A stretch of 64,000 nucleotides of DNA from Fictibacillus nanhaiensis. Its GTDB lineage: Bacteria > Bacillota > Bacilli > Bacillales > Fictibacillaceae. A model generated the notes under the pieces. It ran no database searches, had not been told where the DNA came from, and saw only the letters and a list, made by a program, of their open reading frames with translations. Position numbers and translations under genes: made by a program. Numbering within the stretch: the stretch's first letter is position 1; each line of letters begins with the position of its first letter. This document shows, in pieces, positions 1 to 8,637 of the stretch. Location of the stretch: positions 87,773 to 151,772 of the forward strand of contig NZ_JAMBOD010000009.1 in assembly GCF_023715445.1 (NCBI RefSeq). The letters are read 5' to 3'.

Positions 1-30
1 GAGAAGTCTTCCAGGCCTTTGCTTATTTTT

Positions 31-714
31 TTATGAAAAAATCATATAGAACGGTATGAAGGATGAAACGATAATGGCGGTTGTCGTCATGGCGATCGCA
101 CTCATCGCACCTTCTTCTTCTCCCCATTGCAAGCATTTGCTCGCACCAAGTGCCTGTGCAGAAGCCCCCATTGCGAGCCCCCTAGCCGCTTTGCTTTTTA
201 TGTTTAACCATTCCAATACTTTAGGACCACAGATAAAAGAAAACAGGGCAGATGTTAGAACGAATAATACAGTGAGCGCCGGTACGCCTCCAAGGGTTCC
301 AGATGCTGAAAGTGCGACAGGCAATGTAGCTGCCTTAGGCAACAGTGATGCCATAATGTCCTTTTTGATGCCGAAAAGACTGGCAAGTGAAAAAGTTGAC
401 CCAACACCTGCTGCTCCTCCAACAAAAATACCCATGCCGATCTTCTTGAAATTCTTTTTGATGAGCGGCCATTGCTTAAAAAGCGGGATCGCCAGTGAAA
501 CAATCGCAGTTTGCATGAGTATGGAGAACACTCCGCTTCCGTTTTCATACGATTGATAATCCAGGTGAAGGAATGGAAGAAATATGAACAGAAACAGAGT
601 GACGGTATAGAGCGGGTTCAGCCAAACATTGCGGTTAAAGGCTTGAAATATCTTTAAACCGATAAGATAAGCGAACACGGTGATCCCTGTACTAATCAAC
701 ATATTTTCAATCAT
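31..714 (-). CDS. LrgB/CidB-family membrane protein
   Basis: 227-residue polytopic membrane protein of the LrgB/CidB family, the larger partner of LrgA/CidA. Members have been linked to murein hydrolase control and, in B. subtilis, to pyruvate transport; which role applies here cannot be read from sequence. Several hydrophobic segments are visible, and the family's glycine/alanine-rich core (AAGVGSTFSLASLFG, then LGGVPALTVLF and GLAMGASAQALGASK) is present. I start at ATG 714 because it overlaps the stop of the upstream gene by 4 bases (ATGA). A longer open frame reaches 1089, but its extra N-terminus merely overlaps lrgA. No LytTR-type regulator lies in the window. Confidence 0.85.
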   Translation of the reverse strand: MIENMLISTGITVFAYLIGLKIFQAFNRNVWLNPLYTVTLFLFIFLPFLHLDYQSYENGSGVFSILMQTAIVSLAIPLFKQWPLIKKNFKKIGMGIFVGGAAGVGSTFSLASLFGIKKDIMASLLPKAATLPVALSASGTLGGVPALTVLFVLTSALFSFICGPKVLEWLNIKSKAARGLAMGASAQALGASKCLQWGEEEGAMSAIAMTTTAIIVSSFIPFYMIFS

Positions 715-1073
715 CGTTTTAGTCTCCTTTTCAATTTTTCGTAAAGCTCTACGGAATAACCTGTAATGATGATGATACATAAACTGCTTCCGGCTATTAC
801 GACACCGAGCTTCCAGATTTTCATATGGATATGATGAAAGTAAACAAGAGCTCCGATAACTGGCGGGATGAATAGCAAAGTCATATGCTGCAGATGAACG
901 TTTGCTGCTTTTTCTACCCATTCGATCTGGATGATACCGGTCAATAGTGATAAAAACAGTAAGAGCATCCCTACAATACTTCCGGAAAGCGGCAGTCGGA
1001 AGAAAGATACAATGGCATTTCCAAAGGCTAGAGAAGAGAAGATCAGCGTAAACTGCCAAAATACCTTGGGCAT
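711..1073 (-). CDS. LrgA/CidA-family holin-like membrane protein
   Basis: 120-residue protein with four hydrophobic segments, matching LrgA/CidA in length and in the FRLPLSGSIVGMLLLF motif of the second helix. It is the first gene of a two-gene operon with the LrgB-type protein and overlaps it by 4 bases, so the two are translationally coupled. ATG 1073 is preceded by AGGTGG at 5-nt spacing; an alternative GTG at 1082 lies inside that site and is unlikely. Family knowledge allows a holin-like oligomer or a metabolite (pyruvate) facilitator; the sequence does not decide. Confidence 0.85.
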   Translation of the reverse strand: MPKVFWQFTLIFSSLAFGNAIVSFFRLPLSGSIVGMLLLFLSLLTGIIQIEWVEKAANVHLQHMTLLFIPPVIGALVYFHHIHMKIWKLGVVIAGSSLCIIIITGYSVELYEKLKRRLKR

Positions 1074-1178
1074 CAGAACCACCTCGCATTTATTTCCTTA
1101 AGTGTAAAGAACAGAAATGAAACCATCTACAAACTTGTCAGAAAATATACCAATGTTTTTAAATTTTCAGAAAATTAA

Positions 1179-1195
1179 TGTCAGATAATCTCACA
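1179..1195 (+). promoter_or_regulatory. TnrA/GlnR box
   Basis: TGTCAGATAATCTCACA fits the TnrA/GlnR operator consensus TGTNAN7TNACA exactly. It lies about 80 bases upstream of the tnrA start, where an activator or autoregulatory site would sit. In B. subtilis tnrA is known to be autoregulated, so the same logic is inferred here. Confidence 0.8.
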
Positions 1196-1272
1196 GTTTT
1201 GTTGATTAGATGTTTCATTAAGATAAAGTGGAAAGCAAGGGGGCTCTTTTTATTAGAGAAGGAGTGGCTGAA

Positions 1273-1602
1273 ATGTCTTTTGAAAGTATGCCGTACAAGG
1301 ATAAAAAGGTCATTTCAATAGGAATTGTGAGGGAACTTACAGGATTATCTCTTAGACAGATCCGATATTATGAAGAGCGAAAATTGATATTCCCTGACCG
1401 CAATGAGAAAGGAACGCGAAGATTTTCGTTTTCTGACATTGAAAAGCTCATTGAAATTGCGAATAAAAGGGAAGAGGGGGTACAAACACAGGAGATTAGG
1501 AAGGAGATGAAAAAAGAAACAAAGCCAATCGAAAAGAAGATGCTTAAAGAGATGCTACGCGGTCAGTTCAATGCCCATTTTAAAAACAACAAACTGATGT
1601 AA
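1273..1602 (+). CDS. tnrA: nitrogen regulator TnrA (MerR family)
   Basis: 109-residue MerR-family DNA-binding protein that controls nitrogen-limitation genes. The N-terminal winged helix reads [19 protein letters not shown] then [12 protein letters not shown], nearly identical to TnrA/GlnR. The C-terminus ends NAHFKNNK, the TnrA tail that senses feedback-inhibited glutamine synthetase. GlnR is longer and normally sits in front of glnA; this protein is short and monocistronic, so TnrA fits better. ATG 1273 is preceded by GGAGTGG; an upstream start at 1228 would add 15 residues without a ribosome-binding site. A perfect TnrA box lies upstream. Confidence 0.9.
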   Translation: MSFESMPYKDKKVISIGIVRELTGLSLRQIRYYEERKLIFPDRNEKGTRRFSFSDIEKLIEIANKREEGVQTQEIRKEMKKETKPIEKKMLKEMLRGQFNAHFKNNKLM

Positions 1603-1723
1603 AGAAAAACTTGGCTGACGCCAAGCCTTATTCGTCAGCCTTAGTTGCACGTATACTTTATTCCTAAACTTGTTTGACTTACTTCGTTTATCCTTCTTAA
1701 CGTGTAAAAAGGCAGTCGAATGA

Positions 1724-2572
1724 CTACCTTTTTTTCGTTCCAAGCAACTTTTTCAAGATTACACGCTCTAAAAGCTTCCAAGGAAAGATCGACTTCATAA
1801 AAAGCCTTAGCTTAATCCCTTTGCCAATTGGGTACCGTAGTTTCGGTGTCTTTTTTTGTGAAGCGATCTTCGCTACTAGTCTTGCCACTTCATGCGGGTT
1901 TCCGTGACTCGCTTTGCTAGACTCAATCTCACTTAGCAGCCTCTCCATATAAAAGTGGTAGGGAGAGTCCGACTTGATAGTGGTATTGTCGATGGATGAC
2001 CAGATGTTTGTCTGGTAAGACCCTGGTTCAACGAGAACAACATCAATGCCAAATGGTTTAACTTCCAGACGGAGGCTCTCGCTAAAACCTTCAAGCGCAT
2101 GCTTAGATGCCGTGTAAGGAGACAATCCCGGAAAACCAAACTTTCCAGAGATGCTGCTCATGTTAATGATCCGGCCTGTCCGATTTTTCCTCATAACGGG
2201 AAGCACGGCTTGCGTTACGGAGATCACACCAAAGATGTTTGTCTCAAACTGCAAACGGTATTCTTTCACCGCAAGCTCTTCACAAAATCCGCCAAGTGCA
2301 AACCCCGCGTTGTTTACGAGCACATCTACACTAGGAAACTTTGAAACATATTCTGCAAAAGATCGGACGGATTCCTCTGAGGTCACATCGAGTGTCTGCA
2401 GCAGGATCAAGTCAGTTACCTTCTGTTCTTCCGCCAATCGAAGCAGATTTTCTGCCTTATCGATATTTCTTACCGTACTGATCACTTCAAAACCGGCCTT
2501 CGCGAGTTCCAAAGCACATAGCATGCCGAATCCGCTCGAAGTACCGGTCACAATGGCGCGTTTTCTTTTCAT
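1724..2572 (-). CDS. short-chain dehydrogenase/reductase
   Basis: 282-residue classical SDR. The NAD(P)-binding motif TGTSSGFG is at residues 9-16, NNAG near 87-90, the structural Asn near 112, the catalytic Ser near 140 and the YTASK catalytic pair near 153-157. An Arg at about 35 (STVRN), after strand 2, suggests NADP(H) preference. The C-terminal region is longer and basic (KLRLFMKSIFPWKLLERVILKKLLG), as in lipid- or steroid-acting SDRs and perhaps membrane-associating. GGAGAAACCG precedes the ATG. It follows the small membrane protein at 2601-2891 by 28 bases and may be cotranscribed. The substrate is unknown. Confidence 0.85.
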   Translation of the reverse strand: MKRKRAIVTGTSSGFGMLCALELAKAGFEVISTVRNIDKAENLLRLAEEQKVTDLILLQTLDVTSEESVRSFAEYVSKFPSVDVLVNNAGFALGGFCEELAVKEYRLQFETNIFGVISVTQAVLPVMRKNRTGRIINMSSISGKFGFPGLSPYTASKHALEGFSESLRLEVKPFGIDVVLVEPGSYQTNIWSSIDNTTIKSDSPYHFYMERLLSEIESSKASHGNPHEVARLVAKIASQKKTPKLRYPIGKGIKLRLFMKSIFPWKLLERVILKKLLGTKKR

Positions 2573-2600
2573 CGGTTTCTCCTAATCTTTCTTTTTCTAT

Positions 2601-2891
2601 TTATAAGGATTCGATGGCCTTTTTATCCCGATAAGAATGGATGGCTGCCACGAATACCGCATAAGCTCCCACAGCTGTTACTCCATAGATGACTCCCATC
2701 ACGATTCCTGTCCAAAGGCTATGAGGGTGGGCGATAAATATGGAAATCATGAGCCCTAAGCCATTCGCAATCGCAGGAATTCCGGCAGATAGGGAAGGGA
2801 GGAAAATCTTAAGAACTTCAATGAGGACGATTATGGCAGGTACAGCGATTAAAGCATCCCAAAAGTTAGTGTGGATGAATGGGAACTCCAA
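2601..2891 (-). CDS. small membrane protein, holin-like
   Basis: 96-residue hydrophobic protein with about three membrane segments and a basic C-terminus (HSYRDKKAIESL). Size and layout resemble small phage-type holins or DUF membrane proteins, but I recognise no family signature. The TTG start at 2891 has a strong GGAGG six to seven bases upstream. It precedes the SDR gene on the same strand. Confidence 0.6.
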   Translation of the reverse strand: MEFPFIHTNFWDALIAVPAIIVLIEVLKIFLPSLSAGIPAIANGLGLMISIFIAHPHSLWTGIVMGVIYGVTAVGAYAVFVAAIHSYRDKKAIESL

Positions 2892-3222
2892 ATAGATGCC
2901 TCCTTCATTTTTTGACCCTTTACTATACTCTATACAATTTAGATCTAATCTTTCCTACTATTATCCTACATGTCCTCAACCTTAGCGGCAATCAACTGAT
3001 TCATCTTCGGAAAGGGTTTACTCATTCTTTCAATCTCCTATACGATCAACTTCATTCATCATCTTGATCTGTATCCTAATTTCCTCCAATATTACAATAT
3101 GTGATTTATCATACATTTGCCCAAAAATTGTTATTCCCCTGTAACTGCATTTAAATCTCGCTGTCATCTCTACCTGTTAGTATGGGACAGGTCAGATTAA
3201 ATAAAGAAAAGGGGATGGTAGT
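2892..3222. other. intergenic region between divergent genes
   Basis: 331 bases without a convincing long gene. On the minus strand around 2969-3028 there is a 19-codon frame (MSKPFPKMNQLIAAKVEDM) preceded by AGGAG, too short to call. CCTGT...ACAGG just before 3200 can form a small hairpin upstream of the NlpC/P60 gene. Confidence 0.4.
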
Positions 3223-3885
3223 TTGAAACGAATAGCAGCAGGATTAGCAGTAGCAGGTGTTGTAGCGTTTAATCCGGCGGTAGGTCATGCCGAAATGGGA
3301 GATCAAACGCTAGAACCCGGTATGCAGCATTCAGACGTACAAGAATTACAGCAAACATTAGACCAAAAAGGATATTTTTCATATAGTAAAACCACGACTT
3401 ACTATGGTGACTATACCACGGACGCCGTGAAACAGTTCCAGGAAGCAAAAGGAATCACGGTAGACGGCATCGCTGGAGATGAAACATTTAAAGCATTGGG
3501 TGTTGATGGGGAAAGCAGCGAAAACAGCGACTCCAATATCGTCGAAGTGGCAAAAAAATACGAAGGCACTCCTTATAAGTGGGGCGGAGAGTCACCAGAC
3601 GGCTTTGATTGCAGCGGATACTTAAACTATGTATTTGATGAAGCAGAAAACATTGACCTTCCTCGAACAGTGGATGAAATCTACGCAGAAGGAACAGCAG
3701 TAGATTCACCTGCAGTAGGCGACATCGTGTTCTTTAATTTAGAAGGAGACGGTCCGAGCCACGCAGGCGTATACATCGGTAACGATCAGTTCATGCACGC
3801 CTCATCATCTAAAGGCGTAACAGCAGATGAACTCAATAGTTCGTACTGGAGCGACAAATATATCGGAGCGAAAAGTTACGAATAA
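3223..3885 (+). CDS. secreted NlpC/P60 peptidoglycan endopeptidase with PG-binding domain
   Basis: 220-residue exported wall hydrolase. A signal peptide (residues 1-23, ending GHA) is followed by a PG_binding_1 domain (about 30-95: DVQELQQTL...AVKQFQEAKGITVDGIAG) and an NlpC/P60 cysteine peptidase domain (about 105-220). The catalytic Cys is C130 in FDCSGY, with His 180 (PSHAGVY) and His 192 as the other active-site residues. Family members cut the D-Glu to diamino acid bond of stem peptides. The TTG start at 3223 follows AAAGGGGATGG. A strong terminator follows the stop. Confidence 0.9.
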   Translation: MKRIAAGLAVAGVVAFNPAVGHAEMGDQTLEPGMQHSDVQELQQTLDQKGYFSYSKTTTYYGDYTTDAVKQFQEAKGITVDGIAGDETFKALGVDGESSENSDSNIVEVAKKYEGTPYKWGGESPDGFDCSGYLNYVFDEAENIDLPRTVDEIYAEGTAVDSPAVGDIVFFNLEGDGPSHAGVYIGNDQFMHASSSKGVTADELNSSYWSDKYIGAKSYE

Positions 3886-3899
3886 TAAGAACGATTTAA

Positions 3900-3930
3900 A
3901 CACACGAGGTTATTATCTCGTGTGTTTTTT
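3900..3930 (+). terminator. rho-independent terminator after NlpC/P60 gene
   Basis: Stem CACACGAG/CTCGTGTG with an 8-base loop and a run of T's. Confidence 0.85.
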
Positions 3931-3981
3931 GTACATAGAAAAAAACAGTCCTATTAAAGAACTGTTTCTTGCAATTTTATT

Positions 3982-5046
3982 TTATTCGTCGGCTTCCTCA
4001 CCAGAACGATTCTTTTGCTCGGGCAATGTATCCCAGAAGCTTGCATCAACAGTTTCAATGGAGTCATCCGCTATCGCACGAACTGTAGCTTCCAAAGTTA
4101 CGATTGTCTGCTTGATTAAATAACCGTTACTCTTTTGGCCAAGAGCATAGTCTTCTCTATAATGGTCCGACATACCGCGCATTTCAAATAAAAGAGTAGA
4201 GATGTCGTATCGAACAGCTGCACCGTTGCGTCCGATGTTCTCACCAGATCCGCCGACATATTTACCAATGTGACCCCAGCCAGTATCTTGAATGGCATTA
4301 AAAACAACAGCGCCAAGTCGTTTTGATTTCTCCAGTACCTCAGGGTTTACGTTAGGATTTGTCGGATAAAGCATAGAACCAGAAACAAGTTCTCCTTCCG
4401 TTTCACTCAATGTTCCTTGGTGGTGCAAGTCAATCATATAATCGATTTTGTATTTCGAGAACACATTTTCATGAAGTGCACGTGCTTCTGGCTCCATGTC
4501 AGAAGTCGCTTTATCATGTTCACGGTTTAAGTCCACTTCATTGGCATTATAGCGAGTAAGGTGGCGGTCGCCGTCTGCTAAGTAATCTTCAAGCGAGAAG
4601 TTCACATCCCCCATTGCACCATCTGCATTTAACATAGGAATCACTAGTATATTGACGTTATTGAGGATATCCTTCGATTTATTTGTGCCCAGGTGTTTGA
4701 TGAACTCCAAAGCTCCTTCAGTGGTGAGTTGTTCGTTTCCGTGCTGCTGTGTCAAAAAGAGAATGGTAGGGTTTTCAGGATTTGAAATGTATTTGGCCAT
4801 ATAGATGTCGCGTTCTTTTACGGTTTGACCGATCACTTCAAGGTCCATCGCTGGTTGCTTTGCTTCTTGAGTTTTTAAGTAATCTACCATTTCAACATAA
4901 GTATGTAGAATAGAAGTTTGGATGGATCCATTACCTGTGCCGGGACCATTTCCGACAGCGTGTGCTGGGAAAGAGACTGCAGTTAAAGCTCCAAAAGCCA
5001 TTAAACCAGATAATGTAACGGATAATACTTTCTTTTGCACTTTCAT
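3982..5046 (-). CDS. secreted M14-family zinc carboxypeptidase
   Basis: 354-residue exported metallopeptidase. A signal peptide (about 1-30, ending AHA) precedes an M14 fold. Zinc ligands are visible as H102 and E105 in QHGNEQ and a His at 208/209 in DLHHQG; the likely catalytic Glu is E288 in TLLFEMRG. DLNREH near 172-177 fits the substrate-carboxylate-binding region. The acidic C-terminus (EEADE) has no wall anchor, so it is probably released. It probably degrades peptides or peptidoglycan stem peptides in the medium. Monocistronic, convergent with the NlpC/P60 gene. Confidence 0.88.
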   Translation of the reverse strand: MKVQKKVLSVTLSGLMAFGALTAVSFPAHAVGNGPGTGNGSIQTSILHTYVEMVDYLKTQEAKQPAMDLEVIGQTVKERDIYMAKYISNPENPTILFLTQQHGNEQLTTEGALEFIKHLGTNKSKDILNNVNILVIPMLNADGAMGDVNFSLEDYLADGDRHLTRYNANEVDLNREHDKATSDMEPEARALHENVFSKYKIDYMIDLHHQGTLSETEGELVSGSMLYPTNPNVNPEVLEKSKRLGAVVFNAIQDTGWGHIGKYVGGSGENIGRNGAAVRYDISTLLFEMRGMSDHYREDYALGQKSNGYLIKQTIVTLEATVRAIADDSIETVDASFWDTLPEQKNRSGEEADE

Positions 5047-5220
5047 TAGAATATACCTCCATATTTTGAATTTTCAAAAAGGTTCTTCTTTTAAAGTGTA
5101 ACGTACTAATGGATTCATTTTAATAGAAAGGACTACCCATTTTTTCCATATTACATAGGGATATAGTTTTGTGAAAAAGCAGAGATCAGCAAGGTAATAA
5201 GTAGGATGTTTTTTTTGTTT

Positions 5221-5246
5221 AAAAAAGAGGAGATTGTATTATCTCC
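5221..5246 (-). terminator. terminator overlapping the DMT transporter stop
   Basis: On the minus strand GGAGAT/ATCTCC followed by TCTTTTTT; the stem includes the stop codon of the gene ending at 5239. Confidence 0.65.
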
Positions 5247-5736
5247 CCACGGTATGGTGCTTCAACTGCTTTTGCACCTGTTTCACATTTTGCTTCTCTC
5301 GACTGCCGCCAAACTTAAACACGAGTACACCGCCAACGATAACGATTACCCCAATCAGCTGCTGAAACGTAAAAGGAATCTTTTCTAATCCGAACCAACC
5401 GAGAGAATCCCACAATAAAGCGAACCCGAGCTGTGAGGTAAGCACGATGGCAATAGCGTAGGTCGGACCTAACAACCGCGTTCCTTGCACCAGGCAAACA
5501 ACAACCCCAACTCCGATCAAACCGCTGAACCAGTGCCATGTTTTCATGTTATCCAATATAAATAGACCTGTGCCTTCAAAAACGAGTCCAAGCGTCATGG
5601 AAGCCAGGAATCCAAGTCCCAGCACCAAGGCTGTTGTTGCCCAAGTACCGGCATGTTCATTAACTTTGGTATTAAAGATATTTTGCAGACCCACAAGGAC
5701 ACCCGCAAGTACCGCGAAAAATAATCCTAAGAACAT
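5239..5736 (-). CDS. YdcZ-type DMT transporter (DUF606)
   Basis: 165-residue inner-membrane protein with five hydrophobic segments, matching the small YdcZ/DUF606 branch of the drug/metabolite transporter superfamily (FFAVLAGVLVGLQNIFNTKV at the N-terminus, LLGPTYAIAIVLTSQLGFALLWDSLGWFG in the middle). Such half-size proteins often work in pairs. A paralogue lies at 6508-6933, and a Crp/Fnr-type regulator sits between them on the same strand, so the three may form one operon. Substrate unknown. The basic C-terminal tail (SREKQNVKQVQKQLKHH) is cytoplasmic. Confidence 0.8.
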   Translation of the reverse strand: MFLGLFFAVLAGVLVGLQNIFNTKVNEHAGTWATTALVLGLGFLASMTLGLVFEGTGLFILDNMKTWHWFSGLIGVGVVVCLVQGTRLLGPTYAIAIVLTSQLGFALLWDSLGWFGLEKIPFTFQQLIGVIVIVGGVLVFKFGGSREKQNVKQVQKQLKHHTVGR

Positions 5737-5751
5737 ATAAATCGCTCCTTT

Positions 5752-6456
5752 CTATTCATAGATGTTATTGTGACTGGCGAGTGCACTTAATCCGTCCTTG
5801 TCCTTAACCAAAATATATCCTTTATGACGTTCAACGAGTCCGTCTTTTGAAAGCTGTTGAATGACCCGGTTCAGATGTCTGTAGGTCGTTCCGATCAGAT
5901 TCGCTGCATCCATCAAATGTCCAGTGCTCAAACGGCCAGTCGTTAGAGAATTATTCTCTTCAAAGCAAACGGATAGAAGATAACTCGCAAACCGCACTTC
6001 TACCGGATAAAGCAGATTAAAGCTCAACGAACTCGATTTGATGTAAAACTTTTGCGTAATGACTTTTAGTAAAAACTGCAGAAGTGGAGTATGGTCGCTT
6101 GCGTATTTCCTCAACCAGCGGTGATGAATCCCGATCATATGAACAGACGAAACAGCCTCAACCGTGTTGATAAATTCTGTACCATGCTGTACGTACTCAA
6201 TATCTCCAATGGAATCCAGCGGTTTTTTAAATGAAAGAATGAGTGTTTTGCCCTCTGGTGAAGTGGTGAAAATCTTAACCTTGCCTTTTACGAGAACATA
6301 TAAACAGTCGGCAGGATCACCCTGAGAACAGATCAATTCACCATGATCGAAGCTGTATAAAGATAAATATGGCTTAACTTCCTCGTTAAAGATGTTTTCG
6401 ATCTCATGTATATTCAAATAGTGTTCTAACAACCCAAGATCCTGTATCTCTTTCAT
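5752..6456 (-). CDS. Crp/Fnr-family transcriptional regulator
   Basis: 234-residue regulator with an N-terminal cyclic-nucleotide-binding-like beta-roll (about 30-120: GELICSQGDPADCLYVLVKGKVKIF) and a C-terminal Crp-type helix-turn-helix (about 175-215: LMDAANLIGTTYRHLNRVIQQLSKDGLV). No cysteine cluster for an iron-sulphur site is seen, so it is not a classical Fnr. It resembles YeiL-like regulators in overall layout. It lies between two YdcZ-type DMT genes with short gaps (15 and 51 bases) and probably controls them. The effector is unknown. Confidence 0.85.
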   Translation of the reverse strand: MKEIQDLGLLEHYLNIHEIENIFNEEVKPYLSLYSFDHGELICSQGDPADCLYVLVKGKVKIFTTSPEGKTLILSFKKPLDSIGDIEYVQHGTEFINTVEAVSSVHMIGIHHRWLRKYASDHTPLLQFLLKVITQKFYIKSSSLSFNLLYPVEVRFASYLLSVCFEENNSLTTGRLSTGHLMDAANLIGTTYRHLNRVIQQLSKDGLVERHKGYILVKDKDGLSALASHNNIYE

Positions 6457-6507
6457 TTCCGCTAATCACCCCAGACTTATCCGCACTTATTTTCAAAAAT
6501 CATATCA

Positions 6508-6933
6508 TTAAAACTTTAAAATCACCACGCCGGCAATCATCATGCCTATGCCGATGAACTGTGGAAGTCTTATCTTTTGTTTCACTACATCGAACCAGCC
6601 TTTGCCATCAATTAAGAAAGTGATAGCAAGCTGTGCGATGAGGATTACTGCGATCGTAAGGGTTACGCCGATCTCCTGTATCGCGAATATATTTCCGTAA
6701 ATCACGACAGCTGCAAAGGAACCGCCAGTCAGATACAAAGGTCTTACATCTTTGAATCTTTTCCATTTTCCGTCTCGAACGAACATCAAAATCAATAATG
6801 CCATTAAGAAGCCAGTCAACTGGGTAACGGTCGCTGCCTGCCAAGCACCGATATCTTGGCTGATCCGGGAATTTGCAACACCTTGCAAGGTGATGAAGCC
6901 ACCTGCCAAAAATGCAAAGATGAAACCTCTCAT
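6508..6933 (-). CDS. YdcZ-type DMT transporter (DUF606), second copy
   Basis: 141-residue membrane protein paralogous to the gene at 5239-5736 (MRGFIFAFLAGGFITLQGVANSRI at the N-terminus; LTIAVILIAQLAITFLIDGKGWFD in the middle). I start at ATG 6933, preceded by GGGAAGTG; the longer frame to 6978 lacks a ribosome-binding site. As first gene of the presumed three-gene unit it is followed by the Crp-type regulator. Two half-size DMT subunits suggest a heterodimeric small-molecule exporter. Confidence 0.8.
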   Translation of the reverse strand: MRGFIFAFLAGGFITLQGVANSRISQDIGAWQAATVTQLTGFLMALLILMFVRDGKWKRFKDVRPLYLTGGSFAAVVIYGNIFAIQEIGVTLTIAVILIAQLAITFLIDGKGWFDVVKQKIRLPQFIGIGMMIAGVVILKF

Positions 6934-7137
6934 GTTCTCACTTCCCAACTTAAATTCTTTCCTAATTAAAGAACACATTTATATATGTTGGAAAGGACAT
7001 ATGTCCCAAAATGAGATAATTTAGTTCTGTTAAACAGATGATAAATATATGATGATATAGTGCTTTTGCTTTCCACTTCTGAATTTATCGTTTAAAATAA
7101 AAAGCTGCACGACAATCTCTATGAAAGAGGTAGACTT

Positions 7138-7998
7138 ATGAAAAGAATTCAAATGCTATCAAACAAAAATAAAAATCAAGAACCGAAATCAGATGAAATC
7201 AAGAACCGTGAAAGCTGGTTAAAGATTATTATCATTGGTGCGTTCGCATTAGTGATATTTTACAAAATCGCCACGGCACCATTTGTGTTCCGTTTTTCAG
7301 ACTTCATTTCTGTATTTTGTTCCTTATTTGCCATCTCGATTTCTTTGATTTACTTTAATAAAATCAATAAGCTCGAGAAGATGATTGAAGCTTATACGAC
7401 GAAAGGAAAGCCTGTCAGTGTCTCTGACCCAATAGATGACATTCAAGTTGAAGAACCCGGGCAAGAGCAGCTAGACCTTTTTGAAGAAGAAGTACCAGTC
7501 GAGGAAACAGAAGAAGATCCTGAAGAGGAGGCAATCTCTGAAGAAATTTTTGAAACAAAACGCCTCAAAGAAGAAGAGCTTGCAAAAATCGAAATGGATA
7601 AAACACAGATCTACAACGAGCTATTCACCAGAGCTCAACTGAACGATGAAGAAATGAAATATTTTAACGAAAGAATCAGAGAAAAAGAAACAGAATCCTT
7701 TAACACAAAACAAGAACTGAACCAATTTAAAGAACGAATCCAAAATGTGTTCAAAAGAACTCCACAGCTGTTCCAGAAAAGAGATTCCAGAATCGAAGGG
7801 ATCGTTCGAATGCTCAATCCAGTAACGCTGAAAAATGCTACGCTTGAGGAACTGAACAAACGATTAGATCAAGTCATTGATCTCATTCCGAATGAGACGC
7901 TCGATTCATTAGTACGAGACGGATACCTCGATGAACATTATCATTTAACCCGTTCAGGCTATCGTGAATTCATTCAAGTAAGTAAGACATTTCAATAA
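7138..7998 (+). CDS. membrane-anchored acidic coiled-coil protein, unknown function
   Basis: 286-residue protein I do not recognise. A basic N-terminal tail is followed by two hydrophobic segments (about 28-50 and 55-75), then a very acidic stretch (about 100-145, many EE pairs). A coiled-coil region (about 145-215, with EEELAKIEMDKTQIYNEL) and a helical C-terminus with a possible winged-helix-like end (SLVRDGYLDEHYHLTRSGYREF) follow. The topology suggests a cytoplasmic domain held at the membrane. AGAGGTAG precedes the ATG. Single gene with its own terminator. Confidence 0.65.
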   Translation: MKRIQMLSNKNKNQEPKSDEIKNRESWLKIIIIGAFALVIFYKIATAPFVFRFSDFISVFCSLFAISISLIYFNKINKLEKMIEAYTTKGKPVSVSDPIDDIQVEEPGQEQLDLFEEEVPVEETEEDPEEEAISEEIFETKRLKEEELAKIEMDKTQIYNELFTRAQLNDEEMKYFNERIREKETESFNTKQELNQFKERIQNVFKRTPQLFQKRDSRIEGIVRMLNPVTLKNATLEELNKRLDQVIDLIPNETLDSLVRDGYLDEHYHLTRSGYREFIQVSKTFQ

Positions 7999-8005
7999 AT
8001 GAATC

Positions 8006-8035
8006 AAACCTCCTCCTAAATATTAGAGGAGGTTT
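8006..8035 (+). terminator. rho-independent terminator
   Basis: AAACCTCCTC/GAGGAGGTTT stem with a 10-base loop directly after the gene ending at 7998. Confidence 0.8.
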
Positions 8036-8089
8036 CTTAGTTTTTGGCGAAATGGGACGTATCACAATACGTTAAAGGCGGTGTTTAGA

Positions 8090-8593
8090 ATGGATGAGTT
8101 TCAATTAATCGAGACATATAAAGACGATTTAAAGAACTATTCTCTGGAGCAGTTAAGGCATATCCCTGAGCCGGGAGTATGGTCCCTTTGTCAAATGTAT
8201 GACCATTGTATCCTTGTAGCTCAAGAATACCTTGATTGTGTTGAATCCTGTGCGGCAGAAACAGAGGAAAAAGAGTGTGGAAAGACAGAATTTGGCGAGC
8301 GTTTATTTAAAAATGGAGGGTTCCCGCCGATTAAAATTAAATTACCCGATGAACTTAATGCTCCGCCTAACAATACGGAAAATAATGGACAACTCATCAA
8401 CAGGCTTGATCAACTGCTAGAGAGATTGAGTGAGTGGGAAGGGAAGCTTGATGCGATCAACCCGAACTGCAAAATAGAACATGGCGGCTTTGGCTGGCTG
8501 AACGCACAGGAATGGTACGACCTGGTGGGTATGCATTTTCGTCATCACCTCAGACAGAAGAATGAGCTCGAACAAAGGCTTGTACCGCAATAA
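8090..8593 (+). CDS. DinB-family protein
   Basis: 167-residue four-helix-bundle protein of the DinB/YfiT superfamily. The start region (WSLCQMYDHCILVAQEYLDCV) carries the first conserved histidine, and the C-terminal helix (WYDLVGMHFRHHLRQKNEL) carries the HFRHH pair that completes the metal site. Some DinB proteins are bacillithiol-dependent transferases; the substrate here is unknown. I start at ATG 8090 because AAGGCGGTG lies 6 bases upstream; GTG 8081 falls within that site. Confidence 0.8.
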   Translation: MDEFQLIETYKDDLKNYSLEQLRHIPEPGVWSLCQMYDHCILVAQEYLDCVESCAAETEEKECGKTEFGERLFKNGGFPPIKIKLPDELNAPPNNTENNGQLINRLDQLLERLSEWEGKLDAINPNCKIEHGGFGWLNAQEWYDLVGMHFRHHLRQKNELEQRLVPQ

Positions 8594-8601
8594 AAACAAT
8601 A

Positions 8602-8632
8602 AAACCTCCTTCACAATTCTGGAAGGAGGTTT
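8602..8632. terminator. bidirectional terminator between convergent genes
   Basis: AAACCTCCTTC/GGAAGGAGGTTT stem between the DinB gene and the SleB-type gene. Its core closely resembles the terminator at 8006-8035. Confidence 0.75.
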
Positions 8633-8637
8633 CGTCA

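Noticed and set aside
2151..2585. 144-codon plus-strand frame
   Set aside because: Complete shadow of the SDR gene, which has all catalytic motifs and a ribosome-binding site.
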